Shown in pieces: positions 1-12,034 of a stretch of 64,000 nucleotides of DNA. The notes beneath the pieces were generated by a model. The model was not told the origin of the DNA and did no database searches. It saw only the letters and a list, made by a program, of their open reading frames with translations. The position numbers and the translations under genes were made by a program. Within the stretch, counting starts at the first letter, position 1, and every line of letters begins with the position of its first letter. The stretch comes from Leucaena leucocephala (lineage: Eukaryota > Streptophyta > Magnoliopsida > Fabales > Fabaceae). The stretch is from positions 32,359,527 to 32,423,526 of the forward strand of contig CM073520.1 in the NCBI GenBank assembly GCA_037074615.1, in the 5' to 3' direction.

Positions 1-574
1 ATTTATTATATATGCTAACTTTTGTTAGCAATTCATATTTAATTAATTTTTAACAAATAACAATGTAAAACTAGGGCTGAGCAAGGCTCTTGGTCTTTCC
101 AACTTATTTTAAAAGCTTAATTATCAATAGCCTAAAAAGGTAAACATTAATTAAGACTCAGTAATGGGGCAATAAACTGATAACCCGGTTTTGTCAATTG
201 AATTCAAATCAATATCAATAATTGTTTGATAAAAAAAAAAAGGACAAATTTGTTAAAAACATCTCATCTGAGCTCCTTTTATTTATCATGCCCTTCAATT
301 TCTTTCTAAAACCTTTTTCCCTCAGTAACACAGCAGTAAAACGACACCGCGTTACATACACGGAAACAACAAAATATTTCATTTTCAGTTCAGTCCCTCT
401 CCCTCTTCCACTATCCTTTTCTTCTTTACTCTCTACATAACCACCATTTTTGTACAACCCCGAGAATTCACAGAGCCAAAAAAAAACAGAGAAAAAAATT
501 TACTCTTTTCTCTTCTCTAAATAAACACACTGAAAAGCCGATCAAGACAAAACCGGATTTAAAGTTGGATCGGT
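1..574. other. AT-rich flank downstream of the LBD gene
   Basis: This stretch lies 3' of the LBD gene, which runs on the minus strand, and should hold its 3' UTR in the part nearest 574. Short ORFs here have no recognisable similarity and low-complexity composition. No RNA gene or repeat was recognised. Confidence 0.5.
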
Positions 575-1621
575 TCAAACCGAGAACTCAAGTCCGAGGT
601 CCATTTTGCATGATGACCAGTTTTCACCATTCTGGAACTCGATCTTCCTCTTCTTCACTGGTACCACGTGGTTCGCACGTAACGTTGGTTCGAACCCTAG
701 TGTCAACTCTAGGCCTATATCGGTTGTTTCATCGACCGTTCGCTCACTGGCCTTCCCGGTGGATTCCTGCTCGTGTCGGAAGAGGATTGATGTCTCGGCG
801 GTCTCCACGGAGATCATGCTCTTTCTCTCTATCTCTCTGCTCTCGTTCACCGCCTCCGACTGGTGGCTCAGCGATGACTCGTGACTTCCCGACCGGTGCA
901 CAGCCGGTTTAGCAGAAAAACATCCGGTCCAGGAATTGATTGGAGCATCAAGTACGGGAGGAGCGGGCTCAGCCGATAACGAGCCGGTTGCTGCTTTGTT
1001 GTCGTTGTCTTTCGGCTTGACGCCGCCGCCGACGGAGCGCTTGAACCTCGAGCGAGTCTTGACGACTCGTGGAGCATCGTTTGACGCGGCCACGTTCTCG
1101 TCCTTGGACACGTGGCGTATGTCGTAGGCCTTGAGAGGTGGGCCCCTCCCGTTGGTGGCAGCCTCGGAGGTGATCGGCGTGATCGGAGCGCCCTTCAAGA
1201 CGGCTTCCACGGCGGCCTGACAGAGCTGCCAGCTCCCGGACCATAACAAACCGACGGACCCATAAATCGGGTTAACTATCCGCCCGCATGCCTCGTATAG
1301 CAAAGACCGAAAAATCGCTGCAGTAATACAAACAAAACAGATCAAAACTCCGAACAAACAATCAAAATTTTCAGGATTCGGAAAGAAAATGAGAAAAATA
1401 ATAATGAACGAACTCGATTAGAAAAACTAACCAGGACGAAGGTGTTCAGGACCGGCGTTGATGAGGTTCATGAGCCCAGCTCGGCCGTAGAACTTGGCGA
1501 GAAACACAGTAGCATTTGCCTGAGACTCAGGACTTTTAATCCACTGCAAACACGGCCTTATACTGCAATTCTCACTGCAACCTTTTCTCAAAACTCGGCA
1601 TCCATTACAGCTCATCCGCAT
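575..1621 (-). CDS. Class II LOB-domain transcription factor, LBD41-like, two exons
   Basis: Exon 1 is 1432-1621 and exon 2 is 575-1317, joined across a 114-bp GT-AG intron (1318-1431); the joined frame gives 310 residues. The LOB domain opens at the N terminus with Cys5, Cys8, Cys15 and Cys19 in the CX2CX6CX3C spacing, followed by a GAS block (FLAKFYGRAGL). The intron falls just after HLRP, and the domain continues in exon 2 (AIFRSLLYEACGR). The N terminus MRMSCNGCRVLRKGC is typical of class II LBD proteins (LBD37-42), and overall similarity is best to the LBD40/41/42 branch. The tail carries an LxLxL repressor-type motif (LELTL, about residues 266-270) and a basic KKRK cluster near 285. The family consists of nuclear DNA-binding regulators; LBD41 of Arabidopsis is a known hypoxia-responsive gene. 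Exon 2 is much more GC-rich than its surroundings. The frame is intact. The exact orthologue is inferred. Confidence 0.93.
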
Positions 1622-2520
1622 TTTCGAACAAGTTCAGAATCATAGAACAAGGAAGACGAAGAAGAAGCAGATTTGTGAATATACTGTAGAAGAAGAAGAT
1701 GTAGAAGAAGGTGCTAGGGAAGTTTGCGGACTGTGAATTGTGAATGTCGAGGCCGTGGGTAAGGTTATATATTTTCAGGTGCTGAGGACGCAGCTTGTTT
1801 TTTTATAATTATTTTTGTATTAAAATCAAACCACAAACAATGGGTTTCCAGTTTCCATATTCAAGGAGACTAAGGCAGCAGAAAGAAAACAGGGGAAACA
1901 AACCCCACTCTCACAATTAGTTCGTGAGTTCAACTCCCAATCATGGGGACTCATAGCCCTTTCTTATTTGGACGTACCTGACGTGGAACTCTCCACAGAA
2001 CCCTCTTCTCTGGACCTCTAGTGTTAAATCAGAAAGCCGATACGATCGCCAGCTTGGCTTTTTTCATTTCCAATACTACTCTCATCTGAACTTCAAAATC
2101 ACGGAATCTATCACGCGTAAGGCAAACAAAGGGAAGGGTAGAAAAGTAATCTAATCTGATAAGGGGACAGTAGGGGCACATGCAAATGGGTACAAAATTT
2201 AAGAAGGAAAGAAAGAGGCGCGTGGCGGGCACGTTAAGGTGTCAGAGTGCGGTCGAATCGCCACATATTGAGGAATCAGGCCGACTCGCAACACAATTTT
2301 TCTAATTTTATATTTTTTAAAAAAAAAGTAGAGAGAGAAGAGAGAAAGCTCCTGGTTTTCGGGAAATGGTGGTGTGGTGTGGGAGGATAAAAAAAGAAGC
2401 GGCTTAGGGGAAAACCGGAGACCGGTTTCCGGTTTTAGGTATGGGACTGTGGGCGGAATGTGAAAGAAACAAAACACTGTGAGACAATGGTTTTTGGGTG
2501 GGGGATGATGGATATGGACC
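1622..2520 (-). promoter_or_regulatory. Probable promoter and 5' UTR of the LBD gene
   Basis: Read on the minus strand there is a TATATAAC element at about 1764-1771, roughly 145 bp upstream of the ATG at 1621, a workable TATA-box position. The 5' UTR part is rich in TTCTTC repeats. Further upstream, 2327-2348 is a GA-rich run. No specific factor site can be assigned with confidence, and short ORFs in this interval look like chance. Confidence 0.45.
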
Positions 2521-2850
2521 GATTTAGGTATAAAATTTGTACTAATTAAGAATCTAATTTGCGTTACTTATCATCATATAAGGACCACAACGTTGCCCAA
2601 CTAGGAATTGTTTAAGTCACTCAAGCTTTGTTAATTATATATATTAATTAATTAGCTTGCATTATTAATTAATTAAAAATATAGCCAGCCACAGGTGCTA
2701 CACGTGTTTTCCCATTCATTTGGTATTTCCCCCCCTGCTTTTTATGCTCCCAAATTAATAATGGATGGATCAGTTTCGGTTTTACGGTTTGATTTGTAAA
2801 CTAGTGTAGTAGTAATGAATTTATTTTAATAGAGTTTAATTTGAAACTCT

Positions 2851-2851
<1 letters not shown>

Positions 2852-2881
<30 letters not shown>
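2852..2881. repeat. (AT)n microsatellite
   Basis: About 28 bp of uninterrupted AT dinucleotides in intergenic DNA. Similar runs occur near 9708, 11300, 16531, 16624 and 26267. Confidence 0.9.
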
Positions 2882-3254
2882 TGCCCAAGGAACATGTCTC
2901 CTTGTTTAAAATAACAGATAAATATTATAATAAAACTACATTAAAAATTTATTTATTTTATTTTGACCACTAAGGCAAATTAGCTAGCACGGTGGACCAA
3001 TTTTTCTCTCTCAAGGGGGCAAAAGGAAATAAAAACAGTTCAATTTCAGCATGGTAATCAATTTTTTTTTATGTGAAATTTAACGGTAGTTTATTAGTTG
3101 TTATTATTAAACTTTGTATACAGTTTATTTTGTGTTTTTTAATCCTTGGGGCGCCGAAGGTGTGTTTGTTTCTATAGAGTATCAATGCATTTAGATAAAA
3201 GAAAAACATCTGTAGAGTTATTCTATTGTGCTCATTGCTTTAATGCCTATATAT

Positions 3255-3456
3255 ATATATTTTTTTTTCTTACCCGATTTACTAGAGTTTTACCTCGACT
3301 ATATCCGGATTTGACCAGCGCCGCGCACCTGGTTATGGTGGATAAGTCTCTTAACGGGCTGCATACGCCAAGGTTCAACTCGAGACCTCACTTAAGTGAT
3401 ACTGAGCTATTTACCACTCGGATTAACCCTCGTTGGTATGTGTATGTATATATATA
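3255..3456 (-). mobile_element. tRNA-derived SINE, minus strand
   Basis: On the minus strand the segment starts near 3456 with a tRNA-like head: an A-box-like stretch (CCGAGTGGTAA) is followed about 35 nt later by a B-box-like AGTTGAACCT, one base short of the consensus AGTTCGAACCT. It ends near 3260 in an A-rich tail. The GC content is clearly above that of the flanks. This is the architecture of plant tRNA-derived SINEs. The flanking TA repeats prevent a safe call of the target duplication, and the family name is unknown. Confidence 0.6.
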
Positions 3457-3469
3457 TTGATTAAATGTC

Positions 3470-6400
3470 TGAGATGGTCTCTCTTATAATTTTTTTAATT
3501 TTTGCATTTAAATTAATGAACGGAATTTGAGACAAAAAATGAATAAAAAAATTAAACAAACAAACAAATTAAATCAGTTTGAAAATAGTATAGGTTTCCG
3601 CCCACACAAGGTATGAAACAGCCTCACATTCTCACGTTAAGCCCAGTTGACTATAATGGTGATGAACTGGTGATCATGGAAGAAACTAAACTATAGTAGT
3701 GTAGCGGCGGGCATGTGTGTATTCAATGCTCGTAATTAAAGAGTGATGCAAGCTAAGAGGTGTGGTGGGCTAGTGGCGGCCTAAGACATTGGAGAAGAAA
3801 GACGCCCGGTGGCTTTTGTAGAAAGACAAGAACTGAATCAGCAGTTGACAAAGTTTAACGTTGTAGCAATTAAGATCCATGATGTCGTGCTACTTCTTCG
3901 CATGAATTTGACTTTCTATAGCGTTACGTATCTTTGCAAATTAGCTAAACTATATATTCAGGATTTATGATTGTTCCTCTCACATATTTTTTTTAACACT
4001 CGAATTTAAAATTTAAAGAAATTTCGTAAAATTTTATATCGCTTGACATAGGTTAGAAAATTGACTCTCTATATTACTAGTACTGTACACTTTTTCTCCA
4101 AGATGTCTGCGTGCGACTATCGTAGTTGTAAAGTGTAATAAAACATCGTCGATGAATAAGGAACATTGAACATCACCCACAATTTAGATGCCTAGTCTTC
4201 ACCAGAGCGAGGGACCACTTTAAGCAAATCGAATATATGCATGCATTTATATGATAGCAATATTTTTGTTGTCTACCAACCCTAATAAAATTCTAGTCCA
4301 CAGATTTTTTTTTTTATAATGATTCCTAAGAGAAAATAAAGATTGATCTAATTAATAAAAATATAATTCATATCTCATAAAAATCTGGGTTTAACCCCAT
4401 TGTCAGTGTAAACATGTTACTGATGAATAATTTGTAAGTATATATGTATATAAGCACCCTGATCTAACTCCTGAGCCTTGAAGTTTAACTTATCTAAATT
4501 TTTATTGACAAATAATTTCTTTTTGAGTAAAATACATCTCCTCTATTTTAAAAACATATATGGACCTCCCTTAAAATTAAAATATATATTGCATAAACAT
4601 CTTTTCTAATTTTATAATTCAACTTCTATCTATCCAGCTAGTTAAATCACATTATCACAATATTGACTTATCATTTTGGCCAAAATGCTCCTCCTCAACA
4701 TATATATTACTTAATAATCATTTAATCACATATCTTTATTCAAAATTAAAAAATAATTTTAATATATATTTCAAATTTTTAGTCAAACTTTTAAATTGAT
4801 TTCCATACTACTAACGTTAATTTGATAATTTAAAAGAAAGACTTTGATGAGTTTATTTTCTTTGCGCCAATTATAGTTTGAAACAATTATTATTAATTAG
4901 GTGCTTCTATATTGGTTTGCACGGTTGCTTACGTACGTATTAGAATTTTGTTTCCTAATTCATCAGATTTGGTAAAGAGATAGGCTGTTTGTTTCAAACA
5001 CGATGAGAAAGAAGAAGCAATCCTTAAAAGTTAAATACTTGAAGTTATGCCTTTTGATTTTGACCTTATTCTCCTTCTCAACCAACCGCCGAAAACTTTT
5101 CTCTTAATAATTAATTAATTAATTACTTCTTGGTTTTTTTTGATCTGATTACTTTAAGGTTAATTGAACTCGTTATTTTCCTTTTGATCCATTGAACTTT
5201 TGGGAAGACTCTCAAAGAGTTGCTCCTAGAAATTAACGTTACCACGAGACGTAACGTAAGTATAACCTACGGTCTCACGACATCTGCTTAGCCAAGTTTA
5301 AGATGCCTGGGAAGCTGCAATAGTGTTAGGGTATGTTTAGTTTAATTTTTGAATATATTATAGAGAAAATTTATTTTAAAGTGATTTTGGAGAATAATTT
5401 TTATAAAATAAATTTTGTATAAAAAGTGATTTTGAAGATTAATGAGAAAAGCAAAGTTAGGTAAAAGGTTGGGCGAAAGGATTTAATAAGGTATTAAATA
5501 GTTTAGATTTATTAAAAAAATTATAGTAGCATCATGTACACGATTATCTAGAACTACTCATTTGCCTTATGGATTAATGAGAGAAGAAATTATAATAAAA
5601 ATATTGCTTCATTGATATTCACTACGAGAAATTGGGTATACCAACATACAAATTTGGATATAGAAAACATCGCAAATATTTTTGAAAGAATCATATATAC
5701 ATAAATATATTGTATTTCTTGTAATTTTTTATGAACTAAAAATCTGGATGATTTTCTATTTATGATAAGGGAGAGTTTGGTTAAGATTAAAAAAATAGAT
5801 TTTAATTAATTTAAATATAAAACAAATTATTGGAAGTAGGAGGGAACCTTAAGATAAATACGAGTGATTATATATATAGTTCATATTATATTTTATATTT
5901 ATTATTTTTTTAAAACTAATTTATTTAACTTATAAATTCATACATTATATAATATAATTTATATGGAAGATATTTTAGAAAGTTCAAGTCATATTTATTA
6001 TAATTAATTAATTTATATAATTTCTTTAATTAATCTACTTAAATTATTTAACTCTTATATTAAGTATAGGAAAAGTAATATAATATATTTTTAGCTTGTC
6101 AAAATGATCTAAAAATACATTTTTTAACAAAAAATTATGATTAACTTAAGGTCTGCTCAACAACTCCCCCTATTTCTAATAATTTCATTATATTTAGCTA
6201 ACAAAATCCCTTTTTGTAATAATTTTAAACAAATTGGCACTAAAATTACATGTGTAGTTATTTGATAGTGTTCTCTACTCTCTAATTTTTTTTTGGTAAT
6301 GTCTGTAATTTTAATTTTAGGTTGTGAAAAAATTAGGAAAAAGAAGATCGAGGAGAGGAGAGGGAGAATATTGTAATTTGAAAGGAAGGCAAGTTGCAAA

Positions 6401-6574
6401 TGTGCATGCAGAAGCAACCAAACGACAGCATGCAAATTCAGTCACGTAACTGAGTGGACAGCCCTTTCAGATGCCACTTGTTACCGCAAACGACACCTTG
6501 ACATTCCAATACGACACCTTTCTCTGTCATCCGATGCTCCACTCCTTCGGAATCCATATCATCATCATCTAAGT
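3470..6574. other. AT-rich intergenic DNA without recognised genes
   Basis: No ORF longer than about 90 codons shows similarity to known proteins. The 5325-5470 part resembles the inverted end of repeat family R2 (7345-7866 and 16815-17345). Around 5880-6075 there are remnants resembling MITE interiors. The rest is low-complexity AT-rich sequence. Confidence 0.5.
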
Positions 6575-7320
6575 TAGAGTTGTACATGAGTAGGATTAGG
6601 TATAATAGTCCCCCTATTTAGTGTATTGTCTAAAAAATATATTTTATAACTTGATATTCAGTTTTATCTAATAAAAATTCTAACTATTTCGGGTTAGACA
6701 TGGGTGAGCTAAACAGGTGGACTTGCATATCTAAATTGTGATGTCCTACTCATATTGTGGAAAAAAATTTATAATTATGAACTTCTAAAATAATATCATA
6801 TTTATATATCTTCAAGAGTTAAATAATATATATAATCCATTAAGAATAAGGTAATAAAAAGATAATAATTAAAGTCTTAAAATCCATTACATATAAAAAA
6901 AAATTAAAATCTAAGTAGTTTACAATTGTAACTTTATATTAATCTCTCTAAAGTTGACAAAGGTGAAACATCTTAAAAAAATTATGGTGGTTAGTAAAGT
7001 TAAAAAAAAGAAAAAATCAATTTAATTATAAATTTTAAATGATACAATTACTTACTTGACTACTCATATTTATAAAATTTTCCTTTAGTCACCAATAAAC
7101 ATCATATGTAATCTACAAATTTTGATATGTAAAAACATTAACTAATTGGGCATGAACAAATGGGTAGGGCAACAACACCTGTCTGATGCCTGGTCCTATC
7201 CGAATATTGGCTTACTCAAAATTGTGCATTTTCTATTAAGCCATTTTTTATCGAGTTGGGCAGAGTATTTGAGTTGGCTTAGATGGGCACCATGGGCCAT
7301 AGGCTTCTTATACACCCCTA
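6575..7320 (+). mobile_element. Non-autonomous hAT element, copy 1 (older)
   Basis: The element starts TAGAGTTGTACATG at 6575 and ends TACACCCCTA at 7320, forming terminal inverted repeats. The interior is homologous, in reverse complement, to the copy at 18155-18921; a good match runs from about 6750 to 7170. The flanks atctaagt (6567-6574) and atgcaagc (7321-7328) match at 5 of 8 positions, consistent with a decayed 8-bp hAT target duplication. The GC-rich GGGC motifs near the ends have partly decayed to AT, so this copy looks older than copy 2. It has no coding capacity. Confidence 0.75.
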
Positions 7321-7344
7321 ATGCAAGCTATCAAATTCACTTCC

Positions 7345-7866
7345 CACTATGTGCCTATTTGGAACCATAGGAAACTGTGGTTTTATAAATTCTTTTGGGT
7401 AAAATTTAGATTTGGAGAAATTTTAAAACAAACAGATATATTTATTCAAACGGGTTTTTGGATCAAATTATGGTTTAAAACTAATGTTTCAAATAAGTTG
7501 ATCAGAGTAACTTATGGAACAGTAAAAGAGCTTATGAACTAACCAATTACTATATTACCTCTAATTTTTTTATACCATATCTCATCTCTTCCACGTTTTC
7601 TTATACACTCTCTCCTATTTTTTCTTACACTCTCTCTCCTCTCTCCTACTTTTTCTTATACTCTCTCTCATCTCTTTTCTCACACCCTATCTCCTCTCAT
7701 CTCTTATCTCTCCTCATTTAATACTCACATCCTTTTTCGTAATTTACCAATAATAAAAGTACTTCTGGAAATAACTATCTAAACATTCATTTATTTAAAA
7801 TCACTTTTTTTTCATAAAATTTTCTCCAAAAGCCCTTTTTTATAAGCTACCCAAATGCCCTTTTTT
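7345..7866. repeat. Dispersed repeat family R2, copy 1
   Basis: This segment aligns along its length with 16815-17345: both have a shared left part (a degenerate track around 'ttattcaaa'), a long CT-rich centre (ctctctcct type) and a closing block 'aataactatctaaaca' plus 'catttatttaaaat'. It has no coding capacity. The shared ends suggest a non-autonomous DNA transposon, but no clean inverted repeats or target duplication were found. Confidence 0.55.
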
Positions 7867-7869
7867 TCC

Positions 7870-10800
7870 TAAACCCGTTTTCAAAATCCTATACAGACAA
7901 GCTATATGTATACATAGTAAGGGTTTATTATTTCAAAAAATTAGCTATAAATCACTTGTAATTTATTCTCATATACTAATAAATATATTAAATATGTATT
8001 AGATTGATAAAAAAAGTTTTAAATCTACTCTTATTAAAAAAAGTTATCACTCCACATTTACAAATTATTCTTAAATCTCTCTTGTCTCTCTATTTTTCAA
8101 CAAAAAATAAATTAGGGGAAAATTAAAAAGGGTCATTAATAAATCTTCAAATAACTTATATTTAGGATATTTTTTCGTACAAGTAACTCATAATAAATAC
8201 AGGAGTGGTATTTATTTCTTTTCAAGTTGTATGTGAAAAGAAAGAGAATCCGAAGCTTGATAATAGAATTCAATTTTTAAAGGAAGAATTACATACAGGG
8301 TTCAGATAAACAAAATAATTACTAACAAGTCCTAACCATTTGTAAATGCTGAAGTTTGATGTGTAAAATTAAAATATGACTTATTAGAAAATAATTACTT
8401 AGTGCATGGTCTAATTCCTAATCCTCGACATCTAAGCCTTTCCGTTAGTTTGGAATGGCCCTCCCATCTTTCTCAAAAGAAAAAGGCAGTTCGCAAGTGA
8501 ATGTTGACATTATACCAAAAAAATATGAAAGTATACATAAATATAATAAAAGTTTAGTTGTAATTTTAAGATATATTCTAATTAAAGATATAGATACTTT
8601 CATATTACATGAAGCAGGTAAGGGAGATTTGGAATTTTCATATTCTTTTTTGTTTTTGAATGAGAGGGGATATTTGGCCAAAAAAATTTAGAGGTGTAGC
8701 ATTTAAGCCAAAAAAATTAAAGGGGGTATATACTAATAATTTAATGTTATAAGCGGGGTATTAATGAACTAATGACCTCCCACTTATAAGAAGTGTTTAT
8801 ACTATTAAACTACAATATTATTAGTATAAATTTCACTTTCAAAATTTTCAGAGTTAATTTTTTTTAAATGGTTGGATACACACGTATTTGTTTTAAGAGA
8901 TTAAATTACATTAATAAATTAAACATGTGTTAAATTTTCTCTTAGTTTCTTGTATATGTGCTTTTTTTTATTCAGATTAATTCCAATTCCAACACTAAAC
9001 TATACAATTTGTTATATAATTTTCCTATGAGACATTTCAATTAAAATATAATACAGTATTTTCTCTATAAAAAATAATATAGTATTTTTAATGGCAAACT
9101 ACTAATGGATTGATTAAGGCAGTTATATTTTTAATAAAAATTAAGATGAGAACAATTTATCCGTTTAATTTTTTTAGGAGGTATGTCAACTACCAATAGT
9201 ATTAATTTTATTCAAATAATTATTTTTATAAATAAATGGCATGACCTAATTTCTTTTACCTCAAAAGTTTAAATTCATACAATTCAAATATGGTTTGAAG
9301 TACCAATAGATGTTGGTTTGAATATAAAATATTATGGACACCATCTCATAAAAGGTTTCTATGAGAGTTATTTCCTATTAAGTACAACCATACTTAAAAA
9401 CTAATAGGTTGGCCTTGATCTTAGTAGAAGACACTTTAATTGTTTAAATATAAGGTATTGAGTTTCAATCTGTGTAAATATAAAAAATATCTTTAAAAAA
9501 ATTACCTTAAATTGAACACAATTTTCAAATTTAATCCTATATATTACATAACCATATAAAATAAAATTCTCGAATGGAATCTGACTCATGTAGTTATAGA
9601 TAAAGGATGGTGATATTAAAGCATTATTTAGTAAAGTATTGTCTCATTCCTACAATTTAAACCGTGATATACCGTCAAACTAAATTAAGTTTCTTACATT
9701 CATGCATTATATATATATATATCATGGCAGGCCAGTAGGGTAGCATCTGAGGTTTGAGATAGCTAGGTCATTGAGCCTAAAAGGAGAAAAAAGCTTTTTA
9801 GGTCAAACTGATCTTAAAAAGTAAATGGTTGTGAACTAATTGAACTCTTCATAATAATTATAAACTAATTAAAATCCCTTATTACAACAGCATACATATG
9901 CATAACCTAACTTGTCTCTCATTTTTAAAATCAACAACACGTCTAGATGCATGCATGTTAGCAGTTGTAAACCCTTATTTAATTAATTTGGTCTCATTCA
10001 ACAAATGATTCTTCTACCTTGTGTTAGTGGACTTCACATGCTTCCCAATCACCAAATTATTTTACTCTTATGCACCCCAACAATCTTATTATATATATAT
10101 ATATAGAGAGAGAGAATAAGATAAGGACAAGACGTGCAACTTGGATTAACTTAATATCTTAGATAAGATGAATAATCCAAAAGTAAGCTATTAAAGGAAA
10201 AAGGTGGAGCACACCACGAGCTTGCATTGTGTCTCCACAATTTTCTATTTTCTTTAGTGTGAATTCGGCTGTTAATTAATTTTATGTATAGTGCCTTCTA
10301 TAATGTTTTTAATGATTGTGTGTATTATATATATATGTTAAAAAAATCATATATCTCATAATAATATATTGGGGAATTACGTGTGCAATTTCCTCGTATT
10401 TTAGTTTTGATATTGAGATTTCGATTTGTAATATTCACTCACTAAATTATCGCATAAATATGCAATACTTTATATTTATGTGTTATTTGTAAATTTTTAT
10501 TTCTTCAGAATTTATGACTTGCATCTTAATTTAACAGTCATATAAACTTTAATAAACAACGTATATGTATTTTTTAACTATTTTTAAAAGTTTAAGGGGA
10601 AATCTCCCATTTTAAGTTTTGGATGTCATAGCTATATCCCAGAGAATTTTGCTTCTTCCCTAGTATAGTACAACAATAATTAATGAATATTATCTCACTA
10701 GGTGTAGGGTCAACTATATAGATCGCACGACACTATTATATTTTATAAAAAATTAAGTTTTTAGATAAATAGTTAATAAAAAAATCATGCTAAAAAATCT

Positions 10801-11863
10801 CTTCACACGTTCTATTTGATTTTTCTCTACGTTTTTTTCCATGACTTGTATTGCTTGCTCAACTCTTTACTAGTGTATTCAATAATCTTCTTTTTATGTG
10901 CTTAAACTACCTCAAATGATTATCTATCATTTTCTTCTCTAGTATAATAAACCAAAAAAAATTAAGTGTCATGTTTAAGCATTGATTATTCCATTACATA
11001 AGAATCACGAAATCTTAAAAAACTTGAGAAGTGGACAAAATGGTAGGGTAGTTAGGAAAAGATTCCAAGTGCATTATACGTTCCCTTCACACAAGGTTTA
11101 GGTCTCAAACTATAGTTTTAGAGATAAAACTATGGTTTAAAAAAAAAGCTATCAAAATACCCTCTTAAGCGTAGTAAAGACTTTTCTTTTGGCGGACAAA
11201 TAATTTATTTTTTATCTTTTATCTTTTATATATAATATAACAAAATGTATTTATGGGAAAACAAAATTAAGATTAATATAAAATATAAAATGTATAACAT
11301 ATATATATATATATATATTCAATAAACAATATTACTAAACATTATATCATAGTATTAGTATTGGCTTGGTCTTGTCATTTACAACTTATTTAAATGAAAA
11401 GTCTTTTCTAACCTATTATGTATGCTCAATTTGCTTCAATTATATAATGGTTTGTTTTTAAATTATAGACAAGTTGCACACGGATCAGCGAATCTAGTGT
11501 GTGTCTCTAATTCCTATGCTCTTTTTATACCTTAACTCTTTTGTTCTATTTGTCTCCTAGATCGATGATTAATTAAATTAATTAATAATACTATATAAGA
11601 AATGAAGTTTATCGAGAAAACTGTTGACCAATTAATATTTAATTAGTCAAAGAAGCATATAACATCATCATATGTGTAAATAGTAAGTACCGTTTAAATG
11701 GGAAGTTTAACATGTGCAAACCTATGCAGACTACTTTTTACATCTCTATAAGCCACATGCATCTGACTAAAATCCCAAGCACATGCAAGAGTTTTTTTAT
11801 AAAGAAATTAAATAAATTATTTATAATTAAATATCAACAATTTGTAATATTTTACTAAAATAT
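7870..11863. other. AT-rich intergenic DNA, no gene recognised
   Basis: This is a long AT-rich stretch with several TA microsatellites (about 9708-9722, 10090-10110 with an adjoining GA run, and 11300-11322). ORFs are short, low-complexity and without recognisable motifs. No RNA gene was seen. Confidence 0.5.
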
Positions 11864-12034
11864 TCTTCCTCTCGTTTAAAAAGACGATTTACGTTTAATC
11901 ATTTAAATTTCAATCTAAAATTTAAACAAATGAAAAAATTGCAAATAAAAGAAAAGTGAATATGTAAGGTCTTATATCAACGATCAAACCAAAATTCTCT
12001 AAAAAAGAATCTTATATTTTGGATAAGAGGGAGC
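11864..12034. mobile_element. Possible Stowaway-type MITE
   Basis: The left end CTTCCTCTCGTTTAAAAAGA and the reverse complement of the right end (CTCCCTCTTATCCAAAATAT) are similar and resemble the CTCCCTCC start of Stowaway MITEs. It is about 170 bp long and AT-rich, with no ORF. The ends are degenerate, so the call is tentative. Confidence 0.45.

Noticed and set aside
565..1127. Plus-strand and alternative-frame ORFs of up to 115 codons
   Set aside because: They are shadows of the GC-rich LBD exon 2, whose minus-strand frame matches the family throughout.
2199..2477. Minus-strand ORF of 92 codons upstream of the LBD gene
   Set aside because: Phe/Ser/Pro-rich low-complexity translation in promoter DNA with no similarity or splice support.
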